Origin: Prolixibacteraceae bacterium
GTDB lineage: Bacteria; Bacteroidota; Bacteroidia; Bacteroidales; Prolixibacteraceae
Length of the DNA stretch: 64,000 bases
Direction: 5' to 3'
NCBI GenBank assembly: GCA_003506435.1
Contig: DOAQ01000020.1
Span: 69,755-133,754, forward strand
The translations under genes and the position numbers were made by a program. Under the pieces are notes generated by a model that was not told where the DNA came from, made no database searches, and worked only from the letters and a program-made list of their open reading frames with translations. This document shows, piece by piece, positions 18,004-27,688 of the stretch. Every line of letters starts with the position of its first letter. Within the stretch, counting starts at the first letter, position 1.

Positions 18004-20904
18004 ATGGAATTAAAAACCTGTCTGACATTTGTTTTTGTATTCTGTATATCTGTTTTTTCGTCGGGCCAGATTAAAAATATAGGAGTTCCGCAGATCCAGA
18101 AATTTACGAAAAAAGAATACCGGGCTGCTACTCAAAACTGGGCGGTAGACAAAGACAGTCGGGGATTCATGTATTTTGCGAATAACAACGGGCTTCTCGA
18201 ATACGACGGAGCTCACTGGCAACTGTATGGGTTGCCCAATCAGTCGATTGTCCGCTCTGTTCAAATTGATTCGAACGACCGGATTTACATTGGCCAGCAA
18301 AACGGGTTTGGGTATATGGAACCCGACGCTGACGGGCAGTTGCAATATAATTGTTTATCTGATAGCCTGTCTGAAGCAGACCGGAATTTTGATGAAGTAT
18401 GGCGTATTCACATTACCAGCTTTGGAGTGGTTTTTCAGTCCTACACGCACATGTTTATTTACCGTGATAATCATATCTACAAAGTTCCCATAAAGAACCG
18501 TTTACGATTTTCGTTTTATCTGAACGGAAGGCTCTGGGTACAGGACGAACTCGAAGGGTTGAAAGAATATCAGCAGGGACAATTTGTAAACGTACCAGGA
18601 TGTGAGTCCCTTGTTGATAAGGAAGTCTGGGCCGTTCTCCCGGTACACGACAATCGGGTGTTAATTGGTACGGCAAACGACGGCGTTTTTATCTATAACG
18701 GAGAATCATTGACTCCGTGGAGCGGAGAAGCCAACAATTTTCTGATGGAGAACCAGATCTTCTCTGCCAAAAAATTTAAAGAATCGTATTATGCGTTTGG
18801 CACCATTCAAAATGGTCTGATGATAACCGACGAAACCGGAAGGATCATTCAGCATGTCAATACGAAAAAAGGACTTCAAAACAATACCATTCTGAGTATT
18901 GGCACCGACCTTGACAATAATTTGTGGCTTGGCCTCGATAACGGAATTGATTACATTGACATTAATTCTTCTTTTACCTATATGTTTCATCCCGAAGGGC
19001 TTGGAGCTATTTACACCTCATTGGTTCATAACGGGAAATTATATGTCGGTACAAATCACGGTCTGTTTGTAAAAGACTGGCCCGAAAAAATGAACATCGA
19101 TGCCGAAGGATTCCGTCTGATACCAAAAACCGTAGGACAAATATGGCATCTGGGGATTTACCAGGGAATTCTTTTGTGTGGTCACGACAACGGGACATTT
19201 GTTGTTGAAGGAGAAAAAGCTACTCAAATCTCTGAAGTGAAAGGAGGCTGGATGTATTTGAACCCTGTTCAGAATAAAGACTATCTGATAGGTGGAAATT
19301 ACAACGGATTAACCCTTTTCAAAAAGACAGAAGATAAAAAAAGCTGGAAATTTGTTTCTCAAATCCGAGGTTTTAACGAATCATCGAGGCTCATTGCTCA
19401 GGATAAAAACGGACGGGTATGGATGAGCCACGGGTACAAAGGGGTTTTCTGTATTAACCTGAATGAAGCATTGGACAGCGTGAAGGGTTTTTCATTTTAT
19501 AACTCGAAAAACGGACTGCCTTCGGATATTTATATTAACCTCATGACCATTGGTGGTGCGATCGTGTACACTACTCAGGACGGTATTTATACATTCAATG
19601 AAACGACCGGTAGTTTTGAGCGGTCGGCATACTACAACAACATTTTCGGGCAACAGAACAATATCGACTACATCAGGGAGGATCAATACAATAACATTTG
19701 GTTCACCGGTGGCGGGGTACCGGGGGTGCTGCGTTTTCAGGAAGACGGAACCTATACAAAAATGGTCGCCCCTTTCGAAAAACTGGCCGGCCAGATTATT
19801 GCCGGTTTTCAGAATATAAATGTCGCCGACGAGCAAAATACGTTTATTTCCATGGAAAGCGGGCTAGCCCATTACACTCCCAATTACGTTACCGGACAGG
19901 AACCTTCATTCAAAACGTATATTCGCGAAGTTGTGAACATCCGGGAACAAAGAGCATTTTTCCCAAGCGCTTTTCCCAAAGTGTTTCCATTGGAATATTA
20001 CACGTTTGATTTTAAAGGAAATAACCTGAAGTTTATCTATTCTTCACCCGACTATAAAAATTTCAACAAAATCAGATACAGCTATTTCCTTGAAAATTAC
20101 AGTTCCGAATGGTCTCCCTGGTCGGAAGAGTCGAACTGCCAGTTTATGAATTTGCATGAAGGCAGTTATACGTTCAAAGTAAAGGCAATTGGCCCGTTTA
20201 AATACGAAAGCGATATTGCTTCTTTCTCTTTTTACATCAGGCCCCCGTGGTACCGGTCGATCATTGCATACATAGGTTATACCTTCGCCTCATTGACCTT
20301 TGTTTTGCTGATCATTTGGTTTGTTTATTACCGTATACAAATTTCAAAACGCAAAGAGCGGTTAAAACATTTGCAGGAATACCGCAAGAAAGAGCAGGAG
20401 TACCAACGCGAAGCACTGATTTCGGAGAAGGAAATTATTAAGCTGAGGAACGAACAACTCCATGGGAAAATGATTCATTTAGACAAGGAACTCGCCAACC
20501 AAACCATGAATATTATCCAGAAAAACAAATTTTTTGGGAAATTGAAAGCCGAATTGAAGAACCTTCAGAATCAAACTTCGGAAAGCACAGTAAAATCGAA
20601 AATCAGCCTGATCATGAACCGGATTGACCGGGAGTATGACGACAAGCGGCAGAATGAACTTTTCGAAACGTATTTTGACGAGGTTCATGAAGACTTTTTC
20701 AAACGGTTAAACGAGGAACATCCCGGCCTTACTCCCCGCGAGCAGAAACTCTGCGCATATATTAAAATGAATATTTCATCGAAAGAAATTTCGGCCCTAT
20801 TGAACATCTCACAACGCGGAGTTGAGATTTCGAGATATCGCTTACGGAAAAAACTGGAAATCGACCGCGATACAAATCTGGGAACCTATATTTCAGGAAT
20901 TTGA
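18004..20904 (+). CDS. Membrane-anchored propeller/Y_Y_Y sensor with LuxR-type DNA-binding domain
   Basis: A 966-residue protein with a signal peptide (SVFSSGQ). Residues about 40-640 are beta-propeller repeats of the two-component-regulator type (repeated LWLGLDNGID, VWMSHGYKG, IWFTGGG motifs). Residues about 670-745 are a Y_Y_Y domain (YSYFLENYSSEWSPWS). A transmembrane helix lies at about 753-777, then a Lys/Glu-rich coiled coil, and a C-terminal LuxR/GerE-like helix-turn-helix at about 906-952 (LTPREQKLCAYI, SKEISALLNISQRGVEISR). There is no kinase or receiver domain. Such proteins detect a glycan fragment in the periplasm and act directly on DNA from the inner membrane. It lies directly upstream of SusC/SusD and is the probable activator of the beta-glucan genes. 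Confidence 0.88.
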   Translation: MELKTCLTFVFVFCISVFSSGQIKNIGVPQIQKFTKKEYRAATQNWAVDKDSRGFMYFANNNGLLEYDGAHWQLYGLPNQSIVRSVQIDSNDRIYIGQQNGFGYMEPDADGQLQYNCLSDSLSEADRNFDEVWRIHITSFGVVFQSYTHMFIYRDNHIYKVPIKNRLRFSFYLNGRLWVQDELEGLKEYQQGQFVNVPGCESLVDKEVWAVLPVHDNRVLIGTANDGVFIYNGESLTPWSGEANNFLMENQIFSAKKFKESYYAFGTIQNGLMITDETGRIIQHVNTKKGLQNNTILSIGTDLDNNLWLGLDNGIDYIDINSSFTYMFHPEGLGAIYTSLVHNGKLYVGTNHGLFVKDWPEKMNIDAEGFRLIPKTVGQIWHLGIYQGILLCGHDNGTFVVEGEKATQISEVKGGWMYLNPVQNKDYLIGGNYNGLTLFKKTEDKKSWKFVSQIRGFNESSRLIAQDKNGRVWMSHGYKGVFCINLNEALDSVKGFSFYNSKNGLPSDIYINLMTIGGAIVYTTQDGIYTFNETTGSFERSAYYNNIFGQQNNIDYIREDQYNNIWFTGGGVPGVLRFQEDGTYTKMVAPFEKLAGQIIAGFQNINVADEQNTFISMESGLAHYTPNYVTGQEPSFKTYIREVVNIREQRAFFPSAFPKVFPLEYYTFDFKGNNLKFIYSSPDYKNFNKIRYSYFLENYSSEWSPWSEESNCQFMNLHEGSYTFKVKAIGPFKYESDIASFSFYIRPPWYRSIIAYIGYTFASLTFVLLIIWFVYYRIQISKRKERLKHLQEYRKKEQEYQREALISEKEIIKLRNEQLHGKMIHLDKELANQTMNIIQKNKFFGKLKAELKNLQNQTSESTVKSKISLIMNRIDREYDDKRQNELFETYFDEVHEDFFKRLNEEHPGLTPREQKLCAYIKMNISSKEISALLNISQRGVEISRYRLRKKLEIDRDTNLGTYISGI

Positions 20905-20999
20905 GGTTCATGTTGTAAAGCATCAATCTTACTGATGTATAAAAAATCACACATAAAAACAATTTAAAGCATTATTATTCAACAATATAACATTTTGCG

Positions 21000-21019
21000 T
21001 GTTGTATAATTGTTGTATA
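21000..21019 (+). promoter_or_regulatory. Direct repeat TGTTGTATA x2, candidate activator site for susC
   Basis: TGTTGTATA occurs at 21000-21008 and again at 21011-21019, one helical turn (11 bp) apart. It lies 116 bases before the SusC start and about 40 bases upstream of a possible -33 element. Tandem same-face repeats suit a dimeric regulator such as the LuxR-type sensor encoded just before. Confidence 0.45.
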
Positions 21020-21059
21020 TGAAGTCAATATATTGTAGCATTATTGAAGTACGGAGAAT

Positions 21060-21091
21060 ATTGACAATGCCATTTATTCGAAAGACTTTTG
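21060..21091 (+). promoter_or_regulatory. Possible Bacteroidota-type promoter of the susC operon
   Basis: ATTG at 21060-21063 and GACTTTTG at 21084-21091 are 20 bases apart, matching TTTG/TAnnTTTG geometry with one mismatch in each box. Transcription would begin near 21098, giving a leader of about 38 bases. Confidence 0.35.
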
Positions 21092-21135
21092 GGTCAGATT
21101 CAATTTTATTATGATCTAACAAAAACGTTAATTCT

Positions 21136-24100
21136 ATGAAAAAATTCCTATTATTCTTGTTTTGTTCAGTCTTTAGCATAAGCCTGTTCGCCCAGGACAT
21201 TAATTTGTCAGGGAAAGTAAGCTCCAAAGAAGACGGACAACCTTTGCCGGGGGTTTCGGTAGTCATTCAGGGTACAACTACTGGTACCATAACTGACTTT
21301 GACGGTGTTTATACACTAAAAGTTCCCTCCGATGCAATACTTGAATTCAGCTACATTGGTATGAAAAACCAGGTAGTAAAGGTAAACGGACAAACGACCA
21401 TAAATGTCACACTCGAATCCGATGCTTTTGATGTTGACGAAGTGGTGGTGGTTGGTTACGGTACTCAGAAAAAAAGTTTGATCACCGGCGCAATCAGCAA
21501 AGTAGGCAGTGACGAACTCACAAAAACTTCCGACATGCGCGTAACCCAGGCTCTGCAGGGGAAAACTGCAGGTGTCGTAATTTCAAGCAACTCCGGACAG
21601 CCGGGCGACCAGGTTTCCATCCGCATTCGCGGCATCGGGACCAACGGCGACGCAGAACCATTGTATATTATTGACGGACTGCCAATGAGTGGCGCCGGAA
21701 CCGATTTCCTGAATTCAAACGATGTTGAATCGATTGAAGTTTTAAAAGATGCGGCATCCAGCGCTATTTACGGTGCACGGGGCGCCAACGGCGTTATCCT
21801 GATCACTACCAAAAGCGGGAAAAAGAATTCCAAAATGGAGGTCAGTTACGATGGATACTACGGAATACAGAATCCATGGAGAAAACTTCGTTTGCTGGAT
21901 AGTCAGCAATACATGATGCTGACCAACGAAGCCGCAATAAATGCAGGGCAAAACCCTAAATTTTCAGCGGAAGATATGGCCAGCTATACTGCCAACACCG
22001 ACTGGCAGGACGAAATGTTCAACTACGATGCCCCGAAACAAAACCATTCCATCTCATTCAACGGAGGCACCGATAAAACCAGTTACTCTTCGTCTCTGGG
22101 CTATTTTAAACAGGAAGGTATTGTTGCCAAAGGAAAATCCGATTTCGAGAAATTCAGCTACCGGTTGAATACCCTCAGCGAATTCGGCTTCCTGAAGTTC
22201 GGGTCCAACATCAATCTGGTATACATTACCAGCAAAGGAATTGAAACCAACAGCCATTTCGGCAACAGTTTGGGACAAGCAGTTAATATGCCTCCGATCG
22301 TTCCGGTAAAACACGAAGATGGTTCATGGGCAACTCCTGAAGATTTCGGTCTCGGATTACAGGAAATCACAAACCCGACAGCCTTGCTCCACTATCTGAA
22401 TTCGACAACAAAAACCAGTAAAGCAATTGGTGGTCTTTCTGCCGAAATTGATTTCGAAAAGATCAATTCATCATTAAAAGGCCTGACTTTTAAATCGGCA
22501 TTTAGTGGCGAATTTGCACTGGTTAACACCCGCGGATATACGCCTTTCTATACTCTGGATGCCATGCACTTTACCATTACCGACAAGGCAACAAAAGAAA
22601 TGAAGTTGTACACACGGTGGAATTTCGAAAATGTTCTGACCTATGATAAAACAATCGAAGATCATCATTTTACAGTAATGGCAGGTACTACTGCATTCAA
22701 AGACATGTACGAAAATCTTTCCGGAGAAAAATCGGATGTTATTTTCGACGATTTTGGACATTCATATATCGACAATGCAACTGATCCGGAAAGCGCCAAC
22801 GCAGGTGGCGGTTATTCCGAACACACCGTTGCATCCATATTCGGAAGACTGAACTACGATTACCTGGACCGGTACATGCTTACTGCTACCATGCGTCGCG
22901 ATGGTTCTTCCCGTTTCGGTTCCGAAAATAAATACGGGTACTTCCCTTCGGTTGCCGCAGGATGGGTTATTTCAAGAGAAGATTTCATGAGCAGTACATC
23001 CGACTTTATCGACCTTCTGAAAATCAGGTTAAGCTGGGGACAGAACGGAAACGAAAATATCGGGGACTTTGGATATACCTCCATTATCGGGAACCAAAAC
23101 ATCTACTATTTTGGCGACAGTAAAACCCAGTACAATGGTACCCAACCGAGGAAAATTGCCAACCCTTCACTGAAATGGGAAACTTCGGAACAAACCAACT
23201 TCGGGGTCGACTTTGCAACACTGGATAACAGCTTGAGAGTAATACTCGACTACTACGTAAAAACAACAAAAGACTGGCTGGTCACAGCTCCTGTCCCGAT
23301 GCTGGTAGGAAACTCTGCTCCGACAATCAATGGCGGATCGGTACGAAACTCAGGATTCGAAGCTGAAGTAGCATACAAACGGCAATTTGGCAAACTATAT
23401 TTCAATGCGTCTATCAACGGGGCATATAATAAAAACGAAGTACTTGACATCCGCAATGCCGAAAAAAGACTGCAAGGCGGCGACGGCGGCTTTGGCCAGT
23501 CGGGAGTTTTATTTGCTGAAGTTGGCACGCCGATGGGTGTTTTCTACGGTGTTAAAACCGACGGCATTTTCCAGACTCCCGAAGAAATTGCAGCATACGT
23601 TAATTCCGATGGCGGTAAAATTCAGCCCAATGCCAAACCCGGCGACATCAAATTCATTGATGAAAACGGTGATGGTAAAATCACCGATTCCGACCGTGTT
23701 GAACTTGGTTCTCCATATCCTGATTTTACCGGAGGGTTGAACCTGAACCTCGAATACAAAGGTTTCGACTTCAACATGTTCCTGTATGCCGCACTGGGTC
23801 AGGAGGTATACGATGCCACCCGTCGTTACGACATGAATGGCACCAACTACCGCGCCGACTGGCTGAACCGCTGGACCGGTCCCGGCACTTCCAACTACTA
23901 TCCGCGTGTTACGTTTGTCGACGACAACCAAAACATGAAAACAGTAAGCGATTTCTTTGTACACGAAGCAAGTTTCTTCCGGCTCAGAAATATTACGCTG
24001 GGTTATACCTTGCCAAAATCGGCTACAAATTATCTGAAAATTAAAAACCTTCGTTTTTATGTAACAGCCGAGAACTTATTCACATTGACCAAATACAAAG

Positions 24101-24204
24101 GTTACGATCCTGAAATTGGCGGCGGTGTATTCGGAAATGGCATCGACCATGGTATCTATCCGCAGGCCCGCACAGTGTTAGGCGGTATTAACATTACATT
24201 TTAA
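21136..24204 (+). CDS. SusC/RagA-type TonB-linked outer-membrane transporter
   Basis: A 1022-residue protein with a signal peptide (SISLFAQ), a carboxypeptidase-like domain at about 25-100 (GQPLPGVSVVIQGTTTG, ITDFDGVYTLKVP), the SusC hallmark VVVVGYGTQKK, a plug domain (SIRIRGIGTNGDAEPLYIID, VLKDAASSAIYGARGANGVI) and a long barrel ending in Phe. It imports oligosaccharides across the outer membrane with the SusD partner encoded 23 bases downstream. The neighbouring GH16, GH5 and GH3 genes point to beta-1,3-glucan oligomers as cargo. The start ATG at 21136 is the only one giving a normal signal peptide. Confidence 0.95.
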   Translation: MKKFLLFLFCSVFSISLFAQDINLSGKVSSKEDGQPLPGVSVVIQGTTTGTITDFDGVYTLKVPSDAILEFSYIGMKNQVVKVNGQTTINVTLESDAFDVDEVVVVGYGTQKKSLITGAISKVGSDELTKTSDMRVTQALQGKTAGVVISSNSGQPGDQVSIRIRGIGTNGDAEPLYIIDGLPMSGAGTDFLNSNDVESIEVLKDAASSAIYGARGANGVILITTKSGKKNSKMEVSYDGYYGIQNPWRKLRLLDSQQYMMLTNEAAINAGQNPKFSAEDMASYTANTDWQDEMFNYDAPKQNHSISFNGGTDKTSYSSSLGYFKQEGIVAKGKSDFEKFSYRLNTLSEFGFLKFGSNINLVYITSKGIETNSHFGNSLGQAVNMPPIVPVKHEDGSWATPEDFGLGLQEITNPTALLHYLNSTTKTSKAIGGLSAEIDFEKINSSLKGLTFKSAFSGEFALVNTRGYTPFYTLDAMHFTITDKATKEMKLYTRWNFENVLTYDKTIEDHHFTVMAGTTAFKDMYENLSGEKSDVIFDDFGHSYIDNATDPESANAGGGYSEHTVASIFGRLNYDYLDRYMLTATMRRDGSSRFGSENKYGYFPSVAAGWVISREDFMSSTSDFIDLLKIRLSWGQNGNENIGDFGYTSIIGNQNIYYFGDSKTQYNGTQPRKIANPSLKWETSEQTNFGVDFATLDNSLRVILDYYVKTTKDWLVTAPVPMLVGNSAPTINGGSVRNSGFEAEVAYKRQFGKLYFNASINGAYNKNEVLDIRNAEKRLQGGDGGFGQSGVLFAEVGTPMGVFYGVKTDGIFQTPEEIAAYVNSDGGKIQPNAKPGDIKFIDENGDGKITDSDRVELGSPYPDFTGGLNLNLEYKGFDFNMFLYAALGQEVYDATRRYDMNGTNYRADWLNRWTGPGTSNYYPRVTFVDDNQNMKTVSDFFVHEASFFRLRNITLGYTLPKSATNYLKIKNLRFYVTAENLFTLTKYKGYDPEIGGGVFGNGIDHGIYPQARTVLGGINITF

Positions 24205-24227
24205 GCCAACTTTTTAAATACAGAATC

Positions 24228-25820
24228 ATGAAAAAGAAATTAATATATGCAACCTCATTCCTGGCTTTAACTTTCGGGAGTATCTCCTGTTCAGAATCGT
24301 TTCTTGAACTGGAACCTAAAACAGGCCAGGTTGAAGCCAATTATTACAAAACAGAAGACCAGGCCCTGCTGGCCGTGGCTGCTGTTTACGATGCCTATGC
24401 TGTACAAAACTGGCAGTTCGTTCCTACCATGGCTGATATTTTCTCGGACGACGCTTTCTGCGGCGGATCGAACGTAAACGACATGAGCCAGTGGCACGAA
24501 ATGGAAATGTTTAACATGACCGCTGAAAACAATTCTTCCAGCGACTTATGGAACCGTTGTTATTCAGGAATTTACCGTGCCAACCTGTATCTGCAAAAAC
24601 AGTCGGGCGTTGAATGGAAAACCGAAGGAATGATGACCCGGCTCGAAGCTGAAACATTATTTCTACGGGCCTACCTTTACTGGGATTTGGTTCGTCATTA
24701 CGGGTATGTCCCGCTGATTACCGAAGTTCTCCCCAGTGTTGAAGATTACAAAAATCTTCCGCAAAATACTCCTGAAGAAATATTTAAACAGATGGCTGCC
24801 GATTTACTGAAAGCGGTTGCTGTTCTGCCCGTTCATATTACTTCCGACGAAAAAGGACGTATTTCAAAAGGAGCAGCGCAAGCTTTAATTACCCGCATTT
24901 ACCTGTATCACGAAGGTTTCGCCAAACCGGTTATCGGTGTTCCTGCATGGAGCGACGGCACAACAACCATCGATAAAGCATACACACAGGCTGCTTTGGA
25001 ACAGATTATTTCAAGCAACGAATATTCTTTACTACCAGACTATGCTGACCTGTGGAATTGGGAGAACCAAAACAATGCGGAATCGCTGCTCGAAATCCAG
25101 TATTCCGATAAAGCCAAATCAGGCGACTGGGGTGGTTGGAATATCAACGGGAATTTCTCGTGTGTTTGGTACAGTGTCCGTAACCCAAGTGATGCAACTA
25201 TTTTCCCGGGATGGTCATTCGGAATACCAACATGGAGTTTGGCCAGCGAATTTGAAACCGGCGACCCGCGCAAAAATGCTACTCTGTACAATGCCGATGA
25301 AGAAAATACCAGTTATACAAAAGGGTATATGAACACCGGCTATTTCAATAAAAAATACATGGCGCTGAATGCATACATTGGTTCGGGAGGCGATGCAAGC
25401 CACAATTTCCCGCGCAACTTTGTTGATATACGTTATGCTGATGTGTTGCTGATGGCTTCCGAATTATTTCTTACCGATAATCCGTCGAAAGCAGCCGGGT
25501 ATCTCAATCAGGTAAGAACCCGCTCGCTAGGCGCCGGTGCCGCAAAATCAAGCATCACGCTTGACGATATTTACCATGAACGGCGTGTTGAGTTCGGAGG
25601 AGAAGGTCTTCGTAAATGGGATCTTTTGAGAAGAGGACAAAATTATGCAGCAGCAAAGATCAACGCAAGTTTCAATGTTCCGCAAGGAGTTTCGAACCCG
25701 TCCGATTTTGCTGTCCGTACTTTTAAAGCCGAAACATGGGGTATGTTTCCTATTCCGATCAGCGAAATCAGGAATACCAACAAAGATGTGTTGAAACAAA
25801 TGGTACCTGCTTATAAATAA
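24228..25820 (+). CDS. SusD/RagB-type glycan-binding lipoprotein
   Basis: A 530-residue protein with a lipoprotein leader ending ISC-SES and the SusD start ESFLELEPKTGQ. The helical TPR-like fold is marked by LEAETLFLRAYLYWDLVRHYG and by the C-terminal VRTRSLGAG and ERRVEFGGEGLRKWDLLRRGQ segments. It lids the SusC barrel at the cell surface and helps capture glucan fragments. It follows SusC by 23 bases and precedes the PKD-domain binding protein by 44 bases. Confidence 0.95.
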   Translation: MKKKLIYATSFLALTFGSISCSESFLELEPKTGQVEANYYKTEDQALLAVAAVYDAYAVQNWQFVPTMADIFSDDAFCGGSNVNDMSQWHEMEMFNMTAENNSSSDLWNRCYSGIYRANLYLQKQSGVEWKTEGMMTRLEAETLFLRAYLYWDLVRHYGYVPLITEVLPSVEDYKNLPQNTPEEIFKQMAADLLKAVAVLPVHITSDEKGRISKGAAQALITRIYLYHEGFAKPVIGVPAWSDGTTTIDKAYTQAALEQIISSNEYSLLPDYADLWNWENQNNAESLLEIQYSDKAKSGDWGGWNINGNFSCVWYSVRNPSDATIFPGWSFGIPTWSLASEFETGDPRKNATLYNADEENTSYTKGYMNTGYFNKKYMALNAYIGSGGDASHNFPRNFVDIRYADVLLMASELFLTDNPSKAAGYLNQVRTRSLGAGAAKSSITLDDIYHERRVEFGGEGLRKWDLLRRGQNYAAAKINASFNVPQGVSNPSDFAVRTFKAETWGMFPIPISEIRNTNKDVLKQMVPAYK

Positions 25821-25864
25821 GGGGTTTCGGATTCATATTTGTCGAATATTTAAATTACAGGATA

Positions 25865-27628
25865 ATGAAAAAAATGAAATATATACAGAAACTTGCCGGA
25901 ATGGCTGCATTCATCCTTGTCATGTTTGCATGTTCTCCGGAAATGGATGATGTGGTCGACATTGGCGCTGAGCCAACTGAAGATCAGCTTGATTTTACAA
26001 TTACTCCCGGAACTACCGATTTCAAGTTTGTTTTGAAAAACACATCTTCGGTAACCGGTATCGTTTCGTGGGACCTTGGCAACGGAAGCAAATCAGCCGA
26101 AATTTCACCCACAGCAACATATCCCCTTCCGGGCGAATACACCATTAAAATGACCATGGTAACCCGGGGAGGTATTGCTACCAAATCGAAAACACTGACA
26201 CAAACCAAAACCGATTATTCAATATTTACCGATGAGAAATTTATTTTTCTGAGCGGTGGTGTTGATGATCTGGATGGAAAAACCTGGGTACTCGATAGCC
26301 TTTCAAGCGGTCACCTTGGCGTTGGTAAGGCAGGAACGGTTGGTTTGGAATGGTGGGCTGCAGCTCCTTTGGCAAAAGCTGCTGTAAAAGTTTTATACGA
26401 CGATGAAATAAATTTCAAGATCAACGGATTTGCCGCTACACTAATTAATCACGGTCAGAGCTACGTGAAAGGATTTGTTAAAACAAGTACAGGATACAGC
26501 AACCCGAGAGAAAAGGATTCCGATTTTATCGTTGATTATACTCCGTCTCCCGGAACCTGGTTTATCGAAGAAAAAAGTGGCAAGTCGTATCTTACTCTTT
26601 CCGGTGCTACCCCAATGTTCCCCTGTTTCGACGTGGGCGCGACTAATGGTTCGTACGAAATACTGAAAATTGAAGCCAACCTGCTCGAACTGGTTACCAT
26701 CGACCGCGTTGAAGGCAACGCCTGGCATTACCAGTTGATTCCGAAAGGATATGTAAAACCATCGGTAAAAACTGACCTTTCGGTTGTTGCTGCTGCAGAA
26801 GTAAATACCTACGATATTTCGCTTACCAACATAAATATTCCCGTAGGGCAAGCCATTACCGGGGTGACCTATAATTTCGGAGAAGGCGACCCGGTTCAGA
26901 CTTCTGATTATACGGCTGTTGCTTCCCATACCTACATGAGGCAGGGTACCTACACCATATCGGCAACAGTCGCTACAACGGTTGGCGACCTGAACCTGTC
27001 AAAAACAGTTACCATTGCAGCCAACCATCCCGACTATGTGCCGTTCCTTCTTGATGAAATGGTAATGTATAACGACTTTAGCGAAGTTTCCTTGGCTCCG
27101 GTAAAAGCACAGGACTGCTCGGTAGCTGTTGTATCGAACCCAAGCCGTATTTACCCGAATAAGAGCGCAAATGTTGGTTTTTATTCAAAAACCAATAATC
27201 AATGGGCCAATGCATATATGCAGCTTCCTGCCGGTTATCGTTTCGATTTGAGGCTGGTTTCTGTTTTCCGTCTGAAAGTTTACGGAAAAGCCGGCGATGT
27301 GGTCCTTCTGAAGCTTGAAAACACCGATAAAGGCGAAGCATGGCAGACTGGCTCGGAACTTAAATACACGATAAAAGCTGACAATACCTGGGAAATTGCA
27401 GAATACGATTTCAATGGCGCCGATGTGCAACCTGGCGCTGAAGGCTGGAAATGGTGGGCTGACCCGGTTTCGTACGATGTAGTAGCCGACAATTATTACA
27501 ACCACGATTTCTATAACGTGATTCGGATCATGCTCAATCCGGGCGTTGGCGATAAGACGCACGAATTTTACTTCGATGAACTGTCGGGTCCGCACGTTGA
27601 AGGTATTAAATCCGCAACTGTAAAATAA
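25865..27628 (+). CDS. PKD-domain surface glycan-binding lipoprotein of the beta-glucan locus
   Basis: A 587-residue lipoprotein (lipobox MFAC, Cys23, followed by SPEMDD, acidic as in surface-exported lipoproteins). A PKD-like domain (GIVSWDLGNGSKSAEISPTATYPLPGEY split over about 60-100) is followed by a central beta-rich domain (about 115-300), a second PKD-like domain (about 310-380) and a C-terminal galactose-binding-like sandwich (about 390-580). This arrangement matches surface glycan-binding proteins of laminarin-type loci. It has no hydrolase motif, and its position right after SusD is the usual one for such proteins. The exact glycan is inferred from the adjacent GH16 and GH5 genes. 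Confidence 0.8.
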   Translation: MKKMKYIQKLAGMAAFILVMFACSPEMDDVVDIGAEPTEDQLDFTITPGTTDFKFVLKNTSSVTGIVSWDLGNGSKSAEISPTATYPLPGEYTIKMTMVTRGGIATKSKTLTQTKTDYSIFTDEKFIFLSGGVDDLDGKTWVLDSLSSGHLGVGKAGTVGLEWWAAAPLAKAAVKVLYDDEINFKINGFAATLINHGQSYVKGFVKTSTGYSNPREKDSDFIVDYTPSPGTWFIEEKSGKSYLTLSGATPMFPCFDVGATNGSYEILKIEANLLELVTIDRVEGNAWHYQLIPKGYVKPSVKTDLSVVAAAEVNTYDISLTNINIPVGQAITGVTYNFGEGDPVQTSDYTAVASHTYMRQGTYTISATVATTVGDLNLSKTVTIAANHPDYVPFLLDEMVMYNDFSEVSLAPVKAQDCSVAVVSNPSRIYPNKSANVGFYSKTNNQWANAYMQLPAGYRFDLRLVSVFRLKVYGKAGDVVLLKLENTDKGEAWQTGSELKYTIKADNTWEIAEYDFNGADVQPGAEGWKWWADPVSYDVVADNYYNHDFYNVIRIMLNPGVGDKTHEFYFDELSGPHVEGIKSATVK

Positions 27629-27641
27629 TATTAATTCATAT

Positions 27642-27679
27642 CCCGGGCTGTCGGTAAATGCGGACAGTCCGGGTTTATT
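27642..27679 (+). terminator. Intercistronic hairpin, probable partial terminator
   Basis: CCCGGGCTGTC at 27642-27652 pairs with GACAGTCCGGG at 27663-27673 (11 bp, one G-U pair), followed by TTTATT. It sits in the 60-base gap between the binding protein and GH3 genes. The short T-run suggests attenuation or mRNA end protection rather than full termination. Confidence 0.6.
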
Positions 27680-27688
27680 CCCCAACAC

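Noticed and set aside
20920..20945. Terminator after the sensor gene (CATCA...TGATG)
   Set aside because: Only a 5-bp stem and no T-run follows.
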